From positions 2,232,001 through 2,296,000 of the forward strand of contig JAUKUA010000001.1 in the NCBI GenBank assembly GCA_030549175.1: a stretch of 64,000 nucleotides of DNA, in the 5' to 3' direction. The notes beneath the pieces were generated by a model. The model had not been told where the DNA came from, searched no databases, and saw nothing but the letters and a program-made list of their open reading frames with translations. Below, piece after piece: positions 54,790-64,000 of the stretch (positions within the stretch are counted from its first letter, which is position 1; every line of letters begins with the position of its first letter). Origin of the DNA: Lasiosphaeris hirsuta. Taxonomy: Eukaryota > Ascomycota > Sordariomycetes > Sordariales > Lasiosphaeriaceae. The position numbers and the translations under genes were made by a program.

Positions 54790-56890
54790 GAGGGGTAAAG
54801 CTAAGGTTCCAACCCAAATGGTGAGACCCCTACCCAACCTCACACTTAGGAGCAGAGGCCCACCCAGCCGAACGGCCGCACACGCGGCAGCTATTATCCA
54901 CGACGAACTGGTAGCCCCCCGCTACGGCGAGGACCTCACAGATACCGAATACGCGGCCGCGGAACAGAGCGGGCCCCCGCGGGTCCCCTGGAGTACCGAG
55001 GTAACGGTAGAAGAGGCCTTCAAAGCTTGTTGCGGCGTTGCAGACCACGGCGCCGGGCCTCGGCGGCATCACCACAACCATGCTCAAGGCGGTGTGGCAT
55101 GACGAGGACCACAGTGGAGGCAGAACCCCTACCCCCTTCGACATGGCCATCACGACCCTCTACGTAGAATGCCTACGCGTGGCACACTTCCCCACAGCCT
55201 GGAATACAGCCGAGGTAGTCGTCGCGCTGCATCGGGAGGCACTGCGGTAGCTAGGAGTGTGGTTCGATCCCCTCCTCCACTTCAGAGCCCACGCCAAGGC
55301 CGTGGCGGCCAGGGGGCAAGCCCACGGTCGCGCTCCTGGAGCGTATCTCCGGCAAGGTCAAGGGGCTAGCCCCGAGGCACGACGAAGCAGCTCAGGCCCA
55401 TAGCCCTCATCCCGGTCTACGGGAGGGGGCTAGAGAGACTCGTGGCTACGAAAGCCAGCGTGACAGCCCTCCGAGAACACGTCCTCAGCCCGAACCAGGC
55501 CAGGGGAGCCCCACGCCGATCGGCCACAGACCTCCTCGTCTCGGTTATCCACGACCTCCAGGACGGAATGTGGAATGGGGAAATAGTCGGGGTTCTTACC
55601 GGCGACATCGACGGGGGCTTTAACAACGTCCAGAGGGACCACCTAGCCGAGAGGCTGATAGTAAAGGGCTGGCCGTTGACCTTCGTTAGGTTCGTTAGAA
55701 CAACGTCCCCCTCGACCTAGGCAAGTACGACTACGCCCTGTTCGGGCCCTCAAGAGCGGCCCCAAGGCCAGGAACCGACGACAAAGAGGACCCCGAGCCG
55801 GCTCCCACCCCACGATCACGGCCAGCCCTGAAAGTAGGAATGGTCTAGGCCCCCTACAACCCGCTACTGAAGTGGCTAGGCGTGTGGTTCGACCCTGGGC
55901 TTACGTTTAGGGAGTATGTCCGGCACGCGGCAACCAAAGGAGTAAGGGCGGTAGCACTCCTACGCCGGGTTAGGGCCCAGGGAGGGGCCTACCCCCAGCC
56001 CTCGCGGCCCAAGGACTGGTGGGAAACCGGCAAGCCAAAGTACCTGTTGGGAGTGGGGCACTCTCAGGCGCACAGGCACGCAGGGTGCCGCGCCTGCACA
56101 AGCCAACAGGCCTGTGCTCCAGCCCCCCACCTATTTCCTCGCGCAGGTGCAAGACTACTTCCTGGATCTTACACCTACTCTCCATAAGCAGATAGTAGCA
56201 ATACAGCATATTGCCACTCCAACAGTACCGCAAGGTCAAAGTACGGAAGAAACGGCCCCAGGAGCTCAAGCTCCCAAGAAGGTGGCTCGCGGCCCTCCTC
56301 GCCGAGAGAACCGGGCACGGGGACTTCAAGGCCTACCACGAGCAGATGGGTCACGACCCGGAGACATGGGAGGGCAGCTGCGGCAGGTGTGGCCTCACCA
56401 AAGCCCCGGGACACCTCCTGAAGTGCAAGCACAGCGCTGCGGCACTGGAGGCGGCCCTACCGGTGAGAGTATGGGCGCCAAGGATACTAACCTCGGGGGG
56501 AAAGAAGATGCTGGCCGCGTTCCGGTCGTTCATGGCGGCAAAGGAAGCGCTGGAAAAGTGGGAAGAAAATACCCCAGGAGAAGAAGAAGAAGCGGAATGG
56601 GCGGCGGCCCATGGCCGCCAGACAATCTGAATAACACATTTTCCTTCAAAAGGGGCCTTTCCTCTTCGGAGTTTTTGTGTACCTTAGCTAGAGGAGAGCT
56701 TTGAAGGGTAGGCGAGACCTTCTAGCGGAGCAGGGGCATGTATTCGGCTAGGGTTTTAGGAGGAGGGATCTCTACTGTTAATCAGCCACTGCTAGGCCTC
56801 GGCCCGGCACGTCCGAGTCGCCTAAGGCGAAAACCCTGGACGTAAAAAAATTCAATTCAATTCAATTCACATCAATCAATCAATCAATCA
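54790..56890 (+). mobile_element. Degenerate Tad-type LINE retrotransposon
   Basis: Plus-strand pieces of a LINE ORF2 appear in several frames. TTAPGLGGITTTMLKAVW and HFPTAWNTAEVV (55040-55230) are the start of the reverse transcriptase. LRPIALIPVYGRGLERLVA and QARGAPRRSATDLL, then LTGDIDGGFNNVQRDHL (55390-55690) are middle RT blocks with the first catalytic Asp. A post-RT block LGVWFDPGLTFREYV lies at 55875-55930. The C-terminal RTGHGDFKAYHEQMGHD with a zinc-knuckle-like CGRCGLTKAPGHLLKCKH lies at 56300-56440. The FADD box and most of RNase H are missing. A second LGVWFDP block (55255-55330) sits out of order between RT blocks. The 3' end has the AATTC repeats typical of these elements (56853-56869). 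It is not functional. Confidence 0.8.
56047..56225 (+). repeat. Short dispersed repeat, copy 2 (plus orientation)
   Basis: Inverted relative to copy 1 at 52238-52421 and embedded between the post-RT and C-terminal blocks of the LINE remnant, so it probably inserted into it. It contains the hairpin AGTAGCAATA-CAGCA-TATTGCCACT (56194-56218). Confidence 0.75.
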
Positions 56891-56891
56891 A
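56853..56891 (+). repeat. AATTC and AATC tandem repeats (LINE 3' end)
   Basis: About four AATTC units followed by about five AATC units mark the 3' terminus of the LINE remnant. Confidence 0.85.
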
Positions 56892-56939
56892 TCCAACCCA
56901 AATAGCACGTCTAAACAGATCCTCTCGCCAAGTCAACAT

Positions 56940-56958
56940 CCCCCCCCCCCCCCCCCCC
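56940..56958. repeat. Poly-C tract (C19)
   Basis: A run of 19 C about 45 bases before the start codon of the TIM-barrel gene. Confidence 0.8.
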
Positions 56959-57001
56959 TATCATCCCTTCACCCCGGGCCCCAAGTCCCGCCAACAACGA
57001 A

Positions 57002-57917
57002 ATGGCGCCGCCAACCAACCGCGATAAAATCCTCCACAACCTCCGCCAGCAAATCTCGCTCGGCAAGCCCATCGTCGGCGGCGGCGGCGGCATCGGCCTC
57101 TCGGCCAAGTTTCTCGAAGCCGGCGGGGCCGACCTAATTGTCATCTACAACAGCGGCCGCTTCCGCATGGCCGGTCGCGGGTCTCTGGCGGGGCTCATGC
57201 CGTACGGCAACGCCAACGACGTGGTACTAGACATGGTAACCCCTCCTCCCCCCCCCCCCTTTTCATCTCACTTCTAATACTAACACCTTCTCCAAGGCAA
57301 AAGAAGTCCTCCCCATCGTCCAGCACACGCCCGTGCTCGCCGGCGTGTGCGCGACCGACCCGTTCCGGCTGATGCCGCAGTTTCTCGCGCAGCTGCGCGA
57401 CCTGGGGTTCGCGGGCGTGCAGAACTTCCCGACCGTCGGGCTCATTGACGGTACCTTCCGGCGCCACCTCGAGGCGACGGGGATGTCTTATGAGGCCGAG
57501 GTCGACATGGTGCGGATGGCGCGCGGCATGGGGTTGCTGACCACGCCCTACGTGTTCAATCCCGACGAGGGGCGCAGGATGGCGGCGGCCGGTGCCGACG
57601 TGGTTGTCGCGCACATGGGTCTGACGACCGGCGGGTCGATCGGCGCGGTAGAGGGGGAGGCGAGTCGGGAGGAGTGTGTGCGGCTGGTGCAGGAGATCCG
57701 GGATGCTGTGGTGGCGGTGAGGGCCGACGTTATCGTCTTGTGCCATGGGGGCCCGATCGCCACGCCCGAGGATGCTGCGTTTGTCTTGGGGAAGACGACC
57801 GGGGTGCATGGGTTTTACGGGGCGAGCTCGATGGAGAGGCTGCCGGTCGAGCAGGCCATCACCGACATCACGAGGCGGTTCAAGGGGGTGGGAGGGAGTA
57901 GCAACGGTGATGAGTGA
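57002..57917 (+). CDS. PEP-hydrolase-like TIM-barrel protein (Tm-1 C-domain-like)
   Basis: Exons 57002-57235 and 57297-57917, with a 61-bp intron (GTAACC to TCCAAG, branch CTAAC), give 284 residues. It reads [105 protein letters not shown] and [12 protein letters not shown]. These are the strand-end motifs of the phosphoenolpyruvate-hydrolase-like family, a TIM barrel that forms the C-terminal half of Tm-1 proteins. It is complete and well conserved. It is divergent from the UPF0261 gene at 54559, from which it is now separated by the LINE remnant. The two presumably act together, as the plant fusion suggests. The reaction is unproven. Confidence 0.88.
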
Positions 57918-58069
57918 ACAGGTAAGGGTTACCTGCCACTCGGACTGAATAATGGCATGCCTCGAATACCCTTTGGGCAGAGCGATAATGGCTGCCTTGG
58001 ATATATATATACACATTAGATATGACGATATAGTCATGAGCCACTTCGAGTGAACTTATGCTCAACAGC

Positions 58070-58085
58070 AAAAAAAAAAAAAAGA

Positions 58086-58117
<32 letters not shown>

Positions 58118-58118
58118 A
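58070..58118. repeat. Poly-A / poly-C / poly-A block
   Basis: A run of A (broken by one G), then C20, then A11, between the convergent TIM-barrel and Cys-rich membrane protein genes. Confidence 0.8.
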
Positions 58119-58191
58119 CATGGTTTTTCTGCAGAACCGCTAAACTCCTCGGCCTGAACCCGAATATGAATTTACTGCATGCTCTAATCAT

Positions 58192-59329
58192 TCATATCCG
58201 GTTGTGGTGGTTGTCGGCTGACCATTGCTGCCCATCCGGAACCCGTGGCGAGGATATGGGGGTGACGGTAAGTGGTGTTGAGGGCCCCGAGTGGGAGGAT
58301 GGCATTAACGAAACATGGTGATGATGATTTGCGGGAGTTGGCCCTTCGGCTGGGAGCTCTTGGACTGCTGGGAAGGCGACAGGGAGCTCGACCGCCCCTC
58401 CGGAATTGCCGTTCGAGTAGCTGTCTGGTGCGTAGGAAAAGTGCCCCTGGTGGGTCTGTGGCGAGGGTTGAAATTGCTGGGATGGACAGCCCTTGGCGTC
58501 GTAACTGGGGAGGTATGAACCGTCTTGCCTCGGCGACGGGTACTGGTTATATCCCGTGGTGCCGCTGAGGTACGAGTCTGGTGGTTTTGTCAGCTTGTGG
58601 GGGTCCAAAAGCACTAGAATATGGCTGTCTGTTTTTCCCACCTCTGTATACACCGGATTTGATCCCCAGACCAGCCGTCATGGGTGGCTCGAGTGACGCC
58701 GAGCCGTCGTGATACGCCATGCCCGTCGGCACGGCGGTCTCGAGCCTCTCCTTCTTCCTCCTCGCGTGCCAGCCGCACTTGTACATGACAGCGGCAACGA
58801 CTATTACCACAATAACGGCGGCGCCGACCACAATCCCCCCGATAGCACCGCCCGACAAGCCGGTGCTGCCCGACAGCGCCGGGACCGCGGTTGCTGCGGT
58901 CGCAGTCGAGGTCCCGGACGCGGTCGGGCTGGCGCTCGTCGTCGAGGCACTGGCGTCGGCGCGGAGAAAGTTGGCGCGGAGGTCGGGCTCGGCGCTCAGC
59001 TTGGCCGGGCGGAGGTCCTTGGCGGCGCAGGACCCCGACGCGCACGGGTTGCTGGCGCAGCAGCCCATGAAGGGCGGCTTGTTGAACTTGCACGTGTACC
59101 AGATTTCGAAGCTCTTGTCGTCGTCGCAGTCCTGCCGCGGCAGGTCGGTGTAGCTGTCGGCCGAGAAGGACGAGGCCCGCAGGTTGGCCGCCGGACACCG
59201 CCCATTGTACGCCGCCGTGCACGGGTCCGTCGTGCAGCATCCGATGAACTCGGTCGTGTTGCCCTGGCAGATGTAGAAGCTGCCGCCGCTCGGGCACGAG
59301 AGGCCGAAATACTTGTACGTGTCGGCCAT
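58192..59329 (-). CDS. Cys-rich single-pass membrane protein, fungal
   Basis: Two exons, 59329-58642 and 58577-58192, with a 64-bp intron (GTGGGA to CACCAG, branch CTGAC) give 357 residues. The N-terminus starts MADTYKYFGLSCPSGG. Two similar Cys-rich units follow: FYICQGNTTEFIGCCTTDPC and IWYTCKFNKPPFMGCCASNPC, each with a GCC and a DPC/NPC. A Ser/Thr/Ala-rich linker comes next, then one membrane helix of about 25 residues (GAIGGIVVGAAVIVVIVVAAV, in parts) followed by Lys/Arg (KCGWHARRKKE). The cytoplasmic tail of about 145 residues is rich in Gln/Pro/Tyr/Ser and His, ending near HHNRI. No classical signal peptide is seen, so the N-out topology would rely on the membrane helix. It resembles widespread uncharacterised fungal surface proteins. 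A wall-sensing role is a guess. Confidence 0.8.
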
Positions 59330-61568
59330 TGTTGGGATTGCCTTCTTCTTTGCTCTAGTCGACGCCTCGTCAGCTCATGGTGGGACAGAGCGAGGGAACC
59401 TCTGGGTGCAGGCCTGGGACGCTTGCTAGTATTATTAGTAGGATCAGTCAGTAGGATCAGTAGGATCAGTCGGATGTGGTGCCAGACCAGGACCGTGGGT
59501 TCGAAGCACGCCCTGTCAAGCATGGCGAGGGGCGGGGGGGGGGGGGGGGGGAGGGGCGCGAAGGATTGCCCTACCCCAGGCCGGGGCCAAGATGACGGAT
59601 AGGGCTAGACTCCGGCCTGCGGGTGCGCCATCGGCTCCCGCCGCCGCAGCAGACCCCGGGTCGTGAAGGCTTTGGCTCTGGGCAGGACCTGGGTAGGACA
59701 GGGGGCGCATGGCCGCGAGAACTTTGGCTTGATCGGAATCTCATACCCAAATCCCTTTCCCTCGAGTCCCTTTCTCAATGGTCAATTTCTCTTCTTTTCT
59801 TTTCTTTCTCTCTCTCAGAGAGATGGCAGATCTCACCATCTCGACGTGCAAGTCATTGTTGGGGCGTCGGATGTGTGGTGCATGCTCGGCCATGTCGTTG
59901 GCTGCAAGACCCGTGCGACGCAGCACAACTGAAAATAGACGGCCCAGTTTGCCTTTTGCCTGTTCGCTCGGCTGCTCCTCCTAGTGTTTTGGCTAGCCTT
60001 CGCTAGCCTTGCTGGGCGTTCGCGCTGCTGCGAGGAACTCAGTCCTGCCTTGTTTCTCGCCTTTTCCGGGCTGTGTCACAGAAACTGGCAGCATTTTCCC
60101 TTTTCGTCGTGTTTCGGTTGAGCACACACACACACAAATTGACCACACGCCGCGCCGCTCTTGGTCTTCTCTTGGTTTTTGTGTTGGTGGCGGAATCCAC
60201 CCGTCATGATTGGCCGTTTTTCAGCTTCCGCTGCACCCGGACCACCGCCAAGCACCGTTCCTAGGGGCCATGGAAATTGACAATCTGAATCCTCCAAGCT
60301 CGAGCCAAAACCGTTTTTTCCTGCAGAGGCAACTTCACGCCGAGAACTTGCCACCAGCTGCCTTCTCCATGCAACAGCTTGAGAGGTAAACTCCAAATCT
60401 CATCATGTGACGCGTGAAAGGGCTGCGCGGGCGCGAATTAGCGCTCAAGGAAGCATCCGTTTGGGAACTTCAGCCAAGGGGTATCGCCATAAGATACCTA
60501 ATAGGAACTGTGTTTAATCGCTCATTGCTCGGCCAAAGTTTCCACCGCCGGGGGTCCTCTGGAGTCTGGACTGTGAGCTCAGAGCGTTGCTCCCCTTTTG
60601 TGGAGTGGCCGAGATTACGGATGGACCCGTCTTCGCCCGTGTTCCGGACGCGAATAGTTGGGCTAGCATGCCGAGCCGGATTCACACCCGGACCCGGGGC
60701 CGAACATGAAGCCCCCCTCCCCCCTCCCAACCAGGACCACATTCGGGACCACAATTGGGGGTCCTCACACTTTTTATCTCATTGCCCAATCGCATGCAAT
60801 CAGTCAACTTCCATGTTTAGCTGTCTCCTGCTATACTGCGCAGTGGCGATTCACCCGTGATTGCCATCGTTCAATGTCCCTAAACGGCGCAGACGACCAA
60901 TCAAGAGCTAGCCGCTTCGGTTTGTATGCAAGTCCTCCGCGGGAGGGGTCGCTTCCATGATGCTGATGTCAGCAAGCGACGGCCTCGTGTATGTAGGTCG
61001 GGTACCTTGGGTTCATGTAGAAGCAGAACTGCACGACTTATTGGATGGGGGCTAGGAGTAAGGCTGCCAGTAAGGTTACGGCTGTGCAAGCTGCGATGTG
61101 ACGTGCAGATTACGGCACGACGGCGTATGCGTCTTATGCTTCCAACTCGGCCGCTGCCGACACAGCCTGCCTTTGGTTGGGTCAAAGTCGAGCCTGGCCC
61201 CTGGGTATTGTGCACGCAACCCGGGGTTGCGAAGATATCGTGCCTGTCTCTACTACTACACGCTATCGAGGGCAGAGAGCGTTGAGGCTGGGTACCGACA
61301 TGTTCGTAGGTGAGGTGGCTAGCTCGGTTAGAACTTGGGATGTCCCATGGCGAAACAAAGGAAACAAGCCATGAGCGGCAAACCTGCCAGCTGGATAGAA
61401 ACAACTGGTTTGACATGGAGATAGGGTGTGCATGGCCGATATATGTCACCAAATATCGGCCACAGTCGCTGATAAGAGTCTTTGCCAGCAACTATTTGGC
61501 AAGAGTACCTGACGTTATGTATGTACAACAAGAGCAAGGAATTAGACACTACTTTGAGCTACAATCCA
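59330..61568. other. Intergenic
   Basis: More than 2 kb without a supported gene. Visible: a G tract (59534-59551), a short GTAGGATCAGTC-like repeat near 59439-59472, and a (CA)n run at 60124-60135. The 3' end of the Zn2Cys6 gene and the promoter of the membrane-protein gene lie here. Confidence 0.45.
59534..59551. repeat. Poly-G tract
   Basis: About 18 G upstream of the Cys-rich membrane protein gene. Confidence 0.8.
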
Positions 61569-63197
61569 CTACATTGCGTTCAGCTGCTTGATCAGCATTT
61601 TCACCCTCCCGAGCTGGGTCCGAACCCGACATTGTTGTTGTTCGACCTGATGGAAAACATGGAAAAGGATCCCGAGATTCGGGCCTCGCCTCACGCCTGC
61701 TCCCAAACTCGGGCTCGAAAAGTCGAAGCCGTCGTAGACGTTGACCTGTCCACTATCCAGCCCCATGGAGTCGACCGGGGTCGACGACATCGCCGGGAAC
61801 GAGTTGCCCCGGGTGGGCTTGGGGGACGACTCGGAGCGGAGAGCGACCGAGCTGACGGCCCGTCCCAGCTGCGCAAGGAGGTGGCTTATGAGGTCGACGG
61901 TGACAATGATCTGGGTGATTGATGACGAGACGAAGTCCAGCGTGATCTCCGGATTGAGCGGTTGCTGCAACGCCTGGAGGTAGGCGGCGGAGGAAGCGCA
62001 TATTTCCTCAAACACACCGAGGAGGGTCTGGTGCGAGGCAATCACCATCAGGCAGAAGGATGTGCTCATGGCCTGTTGGACCACCCTCGACGACATCTCG
62101 AAGAGGGGGGGAGGGTCGAAGCTGCCGCCTCCGGCATGTCTGCTCATGCCGCCGTTGGTCGCTCCTGATGCCGGCCTGGCCTTGGGCGCCATGTAGCCGT
62201 CCACCAACTTGATCAAGGCGCAGCCGGCTTCGAATACGTCGTTGATGGGGGAAGAGGTTAGAGGTAACAGCGGCCCGGTCAGATGGGGCAGCGCCAGTGC
62301 GGCGCGGCGAACCCTCATGTTTATCTCGGCCAGCTTCTCGGCATGGCTATCGCCGCTGTTTGGTGCCGTGAGCGTGTGGGGGCTGCCAGCAGGAGAGCCA
62401 AAGGGCAAGGGGGAAACTGCCGGGCCAGAGTGCGGCGCCGATGGCGGCGGGGTTGGGTACATGGTGTTGGCGTTGGAGAAGGAGGTGCTACTGGGAGTGC
62501 TGGTATCCTCAACGCTCAGAGGGGAGAGGAGCCATTGGTCAATGGCGGCAGGGCCCGTGGTCTCGTGTGAATCCTTGTACCCAAAGTTGCTCGTTGTAGG
62601 CGTTGTAGCAGCTGGCGGTAATAAGAGCGGGTTCAGCTGCGGCACAATGGGCTCTGGGGTCAAGTTGCTCATGCTGGCGGCGCTGGAGGGATGCGATTTG
62701 GCCGAGTTCGGCCGCGGTGATGCGGGTAGCGAGGGTGTTGGCGATATCGGCTGCGAGCAAAAGGAGGATGTTCTGGATGAGGGGCAGGGGCGCTTGCGTG
62801 GCTGGAGGCTGGAGACGGGGTTCCGGGGTAGTCGTGGGCGTCCAGAGCGCAATTGGGCTGCAAGTTGTTTTAGTACCAGGTAGCTGCTTGTGTGGTGAAT
62901 GATGTGGATATGGATGGACATACGACTGTATATGCATACTGCCCCTGCCTTCTTGCACCTTAGACATGGAAAGGTGGAGATGAAATGCCCATTCATGCTG
63001 ACCTCGCCGTCGGCGGCCCCTCCCGGCGTAAAGATCTCGTCTGGCCCATCAGTGAGACATCGAACCTTTTGCTCGTGGCACCGATCGCAGGACTGGCGTC
63101 GAGGCATCGGCGCCTGCCCAGGAGCTGGTAGGTTATAGTGCGAGGAAAAAGACATGGTGGCGAATGGAACAGCGGTTTTTCTTTTCCTTGGTTGCAT
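61569..63197 (-). CDS. Zn2Cys6 transcription factor, AflR-like
   Basis: Exons 63197-62924 and 62857-61569 are joined over a 66-bp intron (GTATGT to TTGCAG). This gives 520 residues from 63197, or 506 if the second ATG (63155, MSFSSHYNLPAP) is used. The binuclear cluster is CDRCHEQKVRC, then about 30 residues, then CLRCKKAGAVC: six Cys in the right spacing except for the unusually long loop between the third and fourth. The intron falls directly after the cluster (VCIYS). A Ser/Pro-rich linker follows, then a helical C-domain (TLLGVFEEICASSAAYLQAL, VTVDLISHLLAQLGRAV, ending VKMLIKQLNAM) as in the aflatoxin-regulator-type C-terminal domain. By family knowledge it is a nuclear DNA-binding regulator, often of a metabolite pathway. 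No adjacent biosynthetic cluster is visible on this side, so its targets are unknown. Confidence 0.85.
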   Translation of the reverse strand: MQPRKRKTAVPFATMSFSSHYNLPAPGQAPMPRRQSCDRCHEQKVRCLTDGPDEIFTPGGAADGEVSMNGHFISTFPCLRCKKAGAVCIYSRMSIHIHIIHHTSSYLVLKQLAAQLRSGRPRLPRNPVSSLQPRKRPCPSSRTSSFCSQPISPTPSLPASPRPNSAKSHPSSAASMSNLTPEPIVPQLNPLLLPPAATTPTTSNFGYKDSHETTGPAAIDQWLLSPLSVEDTSTPSSTSFSNANTMYPTPPPSAPHSGPAVSPLPFGSPAGSPHTLTAPNSGDSHAEKLAEINMRVRRAALALPHLTGPLLPLTSSPINDVFEAGCALIKLVDGYMAPKARPASGATNGGMSRHAGGGSFDPPPLFEMSSRVVQQAMSTSFCLMVIASHQTLLGVFEEICASSAAYLQALQQPLNPEITLDFVSSSITQIIVTVDLISHLLAQLGRAVSSVALRSESSPKPTRGNSFPAMSSTPVDSMGLDSGQVNVYDGFDFSSPSLGAGVRRGPNLGILFHVFHQVEQQQCRVRTQLGRVKMLIKQLNAM

Positions 63198-64000
63198 TCT
63201 TCCTACCCGAGGATAGGGAGGGCTGCTCTTTATGGAGTCGCAGTAGCATGGTGCCGGTCACGGGTGTTATTCATTCTCGTGCCCAGGGTCGCGACGGAGC
63301 TGGACCGAGAAGTAACCACAAGGTGAGTGAGTGAGTGAGTGAGTGAGTGAGTGAGTTCCTGCAAGTCAAATGTAACCGTGGATGCGAGCTGCGGCTTGTG
63401 GCGCGCCTAGTCCAGCATGGGCAACACTGGACTGCAGGACGTTGGTGCCGTCGTTCCTGATACGGAATCGACCTGAATGAAGCTCCCGCCGCTCGGCGCG
63501 CCTCCGGGCTGCAGCTGCGCCAATTCTTTGCCAGACACCCTCCTGTGTTTTTGTTCAAGGAGAATTGGGGTTGACGGGAATTCCGCCAGGTGGATGATCC
63601 CCCTAGCTATAAGGAGAGGTGCTGTTCCTTGCAGGTTTGCCACTGAACCAACCCGGGGGGGAGCGTATTTTATTTAGTATCTCGGGAGATGGCTGCAGGT
63701 GCCTGGCAATCCAAGGTAAGAAATAGATGTAAACGTACCTGAGGATCCACAGCAGTAAGATTTCGAGGTCCCCGCAACCGACAGTGCCAGCTTGAACACC
63801 GACGTCCGGATCGCGACGAGAGACGAGGTCGATGGCTTGCCCTTCGGTATACACAGTAAGACACGTCGAGATATGTCCCAAGTGAGCTAGAGATTGTCCC
63901 AGCTAAGCAAAGGATTTGGCACGGGAGCTGTCTGAACCTGCAGCCAGGTCGATGTGGGCTCCAGGATGGGTGGATGGCCACTGCCGTTGTCGGGACTGGC
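63198..64000. other. Intergenic to right edge
   Basis: Promoter side of the Zn2Cys6 gene. It holds a (GTGA)n microsatellite (63323-63355). No gene seen up to the window edge. Confidence 0.5.
63323..63355. repeat. (GTGA)n microsatellite
   Basis: About eight tandem GTGA units upstream of the Zn2Cys6 gene. Confidence 0.9.

Noticed and set aside
1..64000. CRISPR arrays, bacterial-type operons, ribosome binding sites, rRNA
   Set aside because: The window is clearly eukaryotic (spliced genes, fungal families); none of these features was seen.

Overview
The window looks like nuclear DNA of a filamentous ascomycete, most likely a Sordariomycete. The genes carry many short GT-AG introns (about 46-110 bp) with CTAAC/CTGAC-like branch sites. 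They belong to typical Pezizomycotina families: HET, NB-ARC/TPR, Zn2Cys6, GH17, GT34, CmcJ-like and CorA-like. There is a degenerate Tad-type LINE, and the intergenic DNA is rich in short TAGGTACCTA-like motifs. No tRNA, rRNA or CRISPR was recognised. Exon models were built by eye from splice motifs, phase and family resemblance.

Region by region. 0-4 kb: a conserved fungal nuclear-type protein and a putative amidoligase, both on the minus strand. 4-10.4 kb: a long gene-poor stretch. 10.4-24 kb: housekeeping or cell-surface genes, namely a membrane-anchored GH17 glucanase, a small conserved protein, a GT34 glycosyltransferase and a triose-phosphate-type transporter. 24-28 kb: an orphan-family gene and a decayed type-2 thioester dehydratase gene. 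28-46 kb: an accessory block with an AATase-like acyltransferase, a HET-domain protein, an acyl-CoA dehydrogenase, an amidase, a large NLR-like protein (alpha/beta hydrolase + NB-ARC + TPR), a 64-residue two-exon candidate gene and a CmcJ-type oxygenase. 45.6-50.6 kb: a CorA-like transporter and a methionine-permease-type transporter. 51.8-57 kb: mobile-element debris, a short dispersed repeat present in two inverted copies and a rearranged LINE. The LINE lies between two divergent genes that encode the two halves of the plant Tm-1-type architecture (UPF0261 and PEP-hydrolase-like TIM barrel). 58-63 kb: a Cys-rich single-pass membrane protein and a Zn2Cys6 regulator.

Two overall messages. First, three conserved genes are broken by exactly one missing base inside a G/C homopolymer, and a fourth, genuinely decayed gene shows two more such sites. 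This points to consensus under-calling rather than five independent mutations. Second, the 28-46 kb block combines two self/non-self or immune-type proteins with several metabolic enzymes, as is common in variable fungal regions. The most system-like features are the NLR locus and the split Tm-1 pair.
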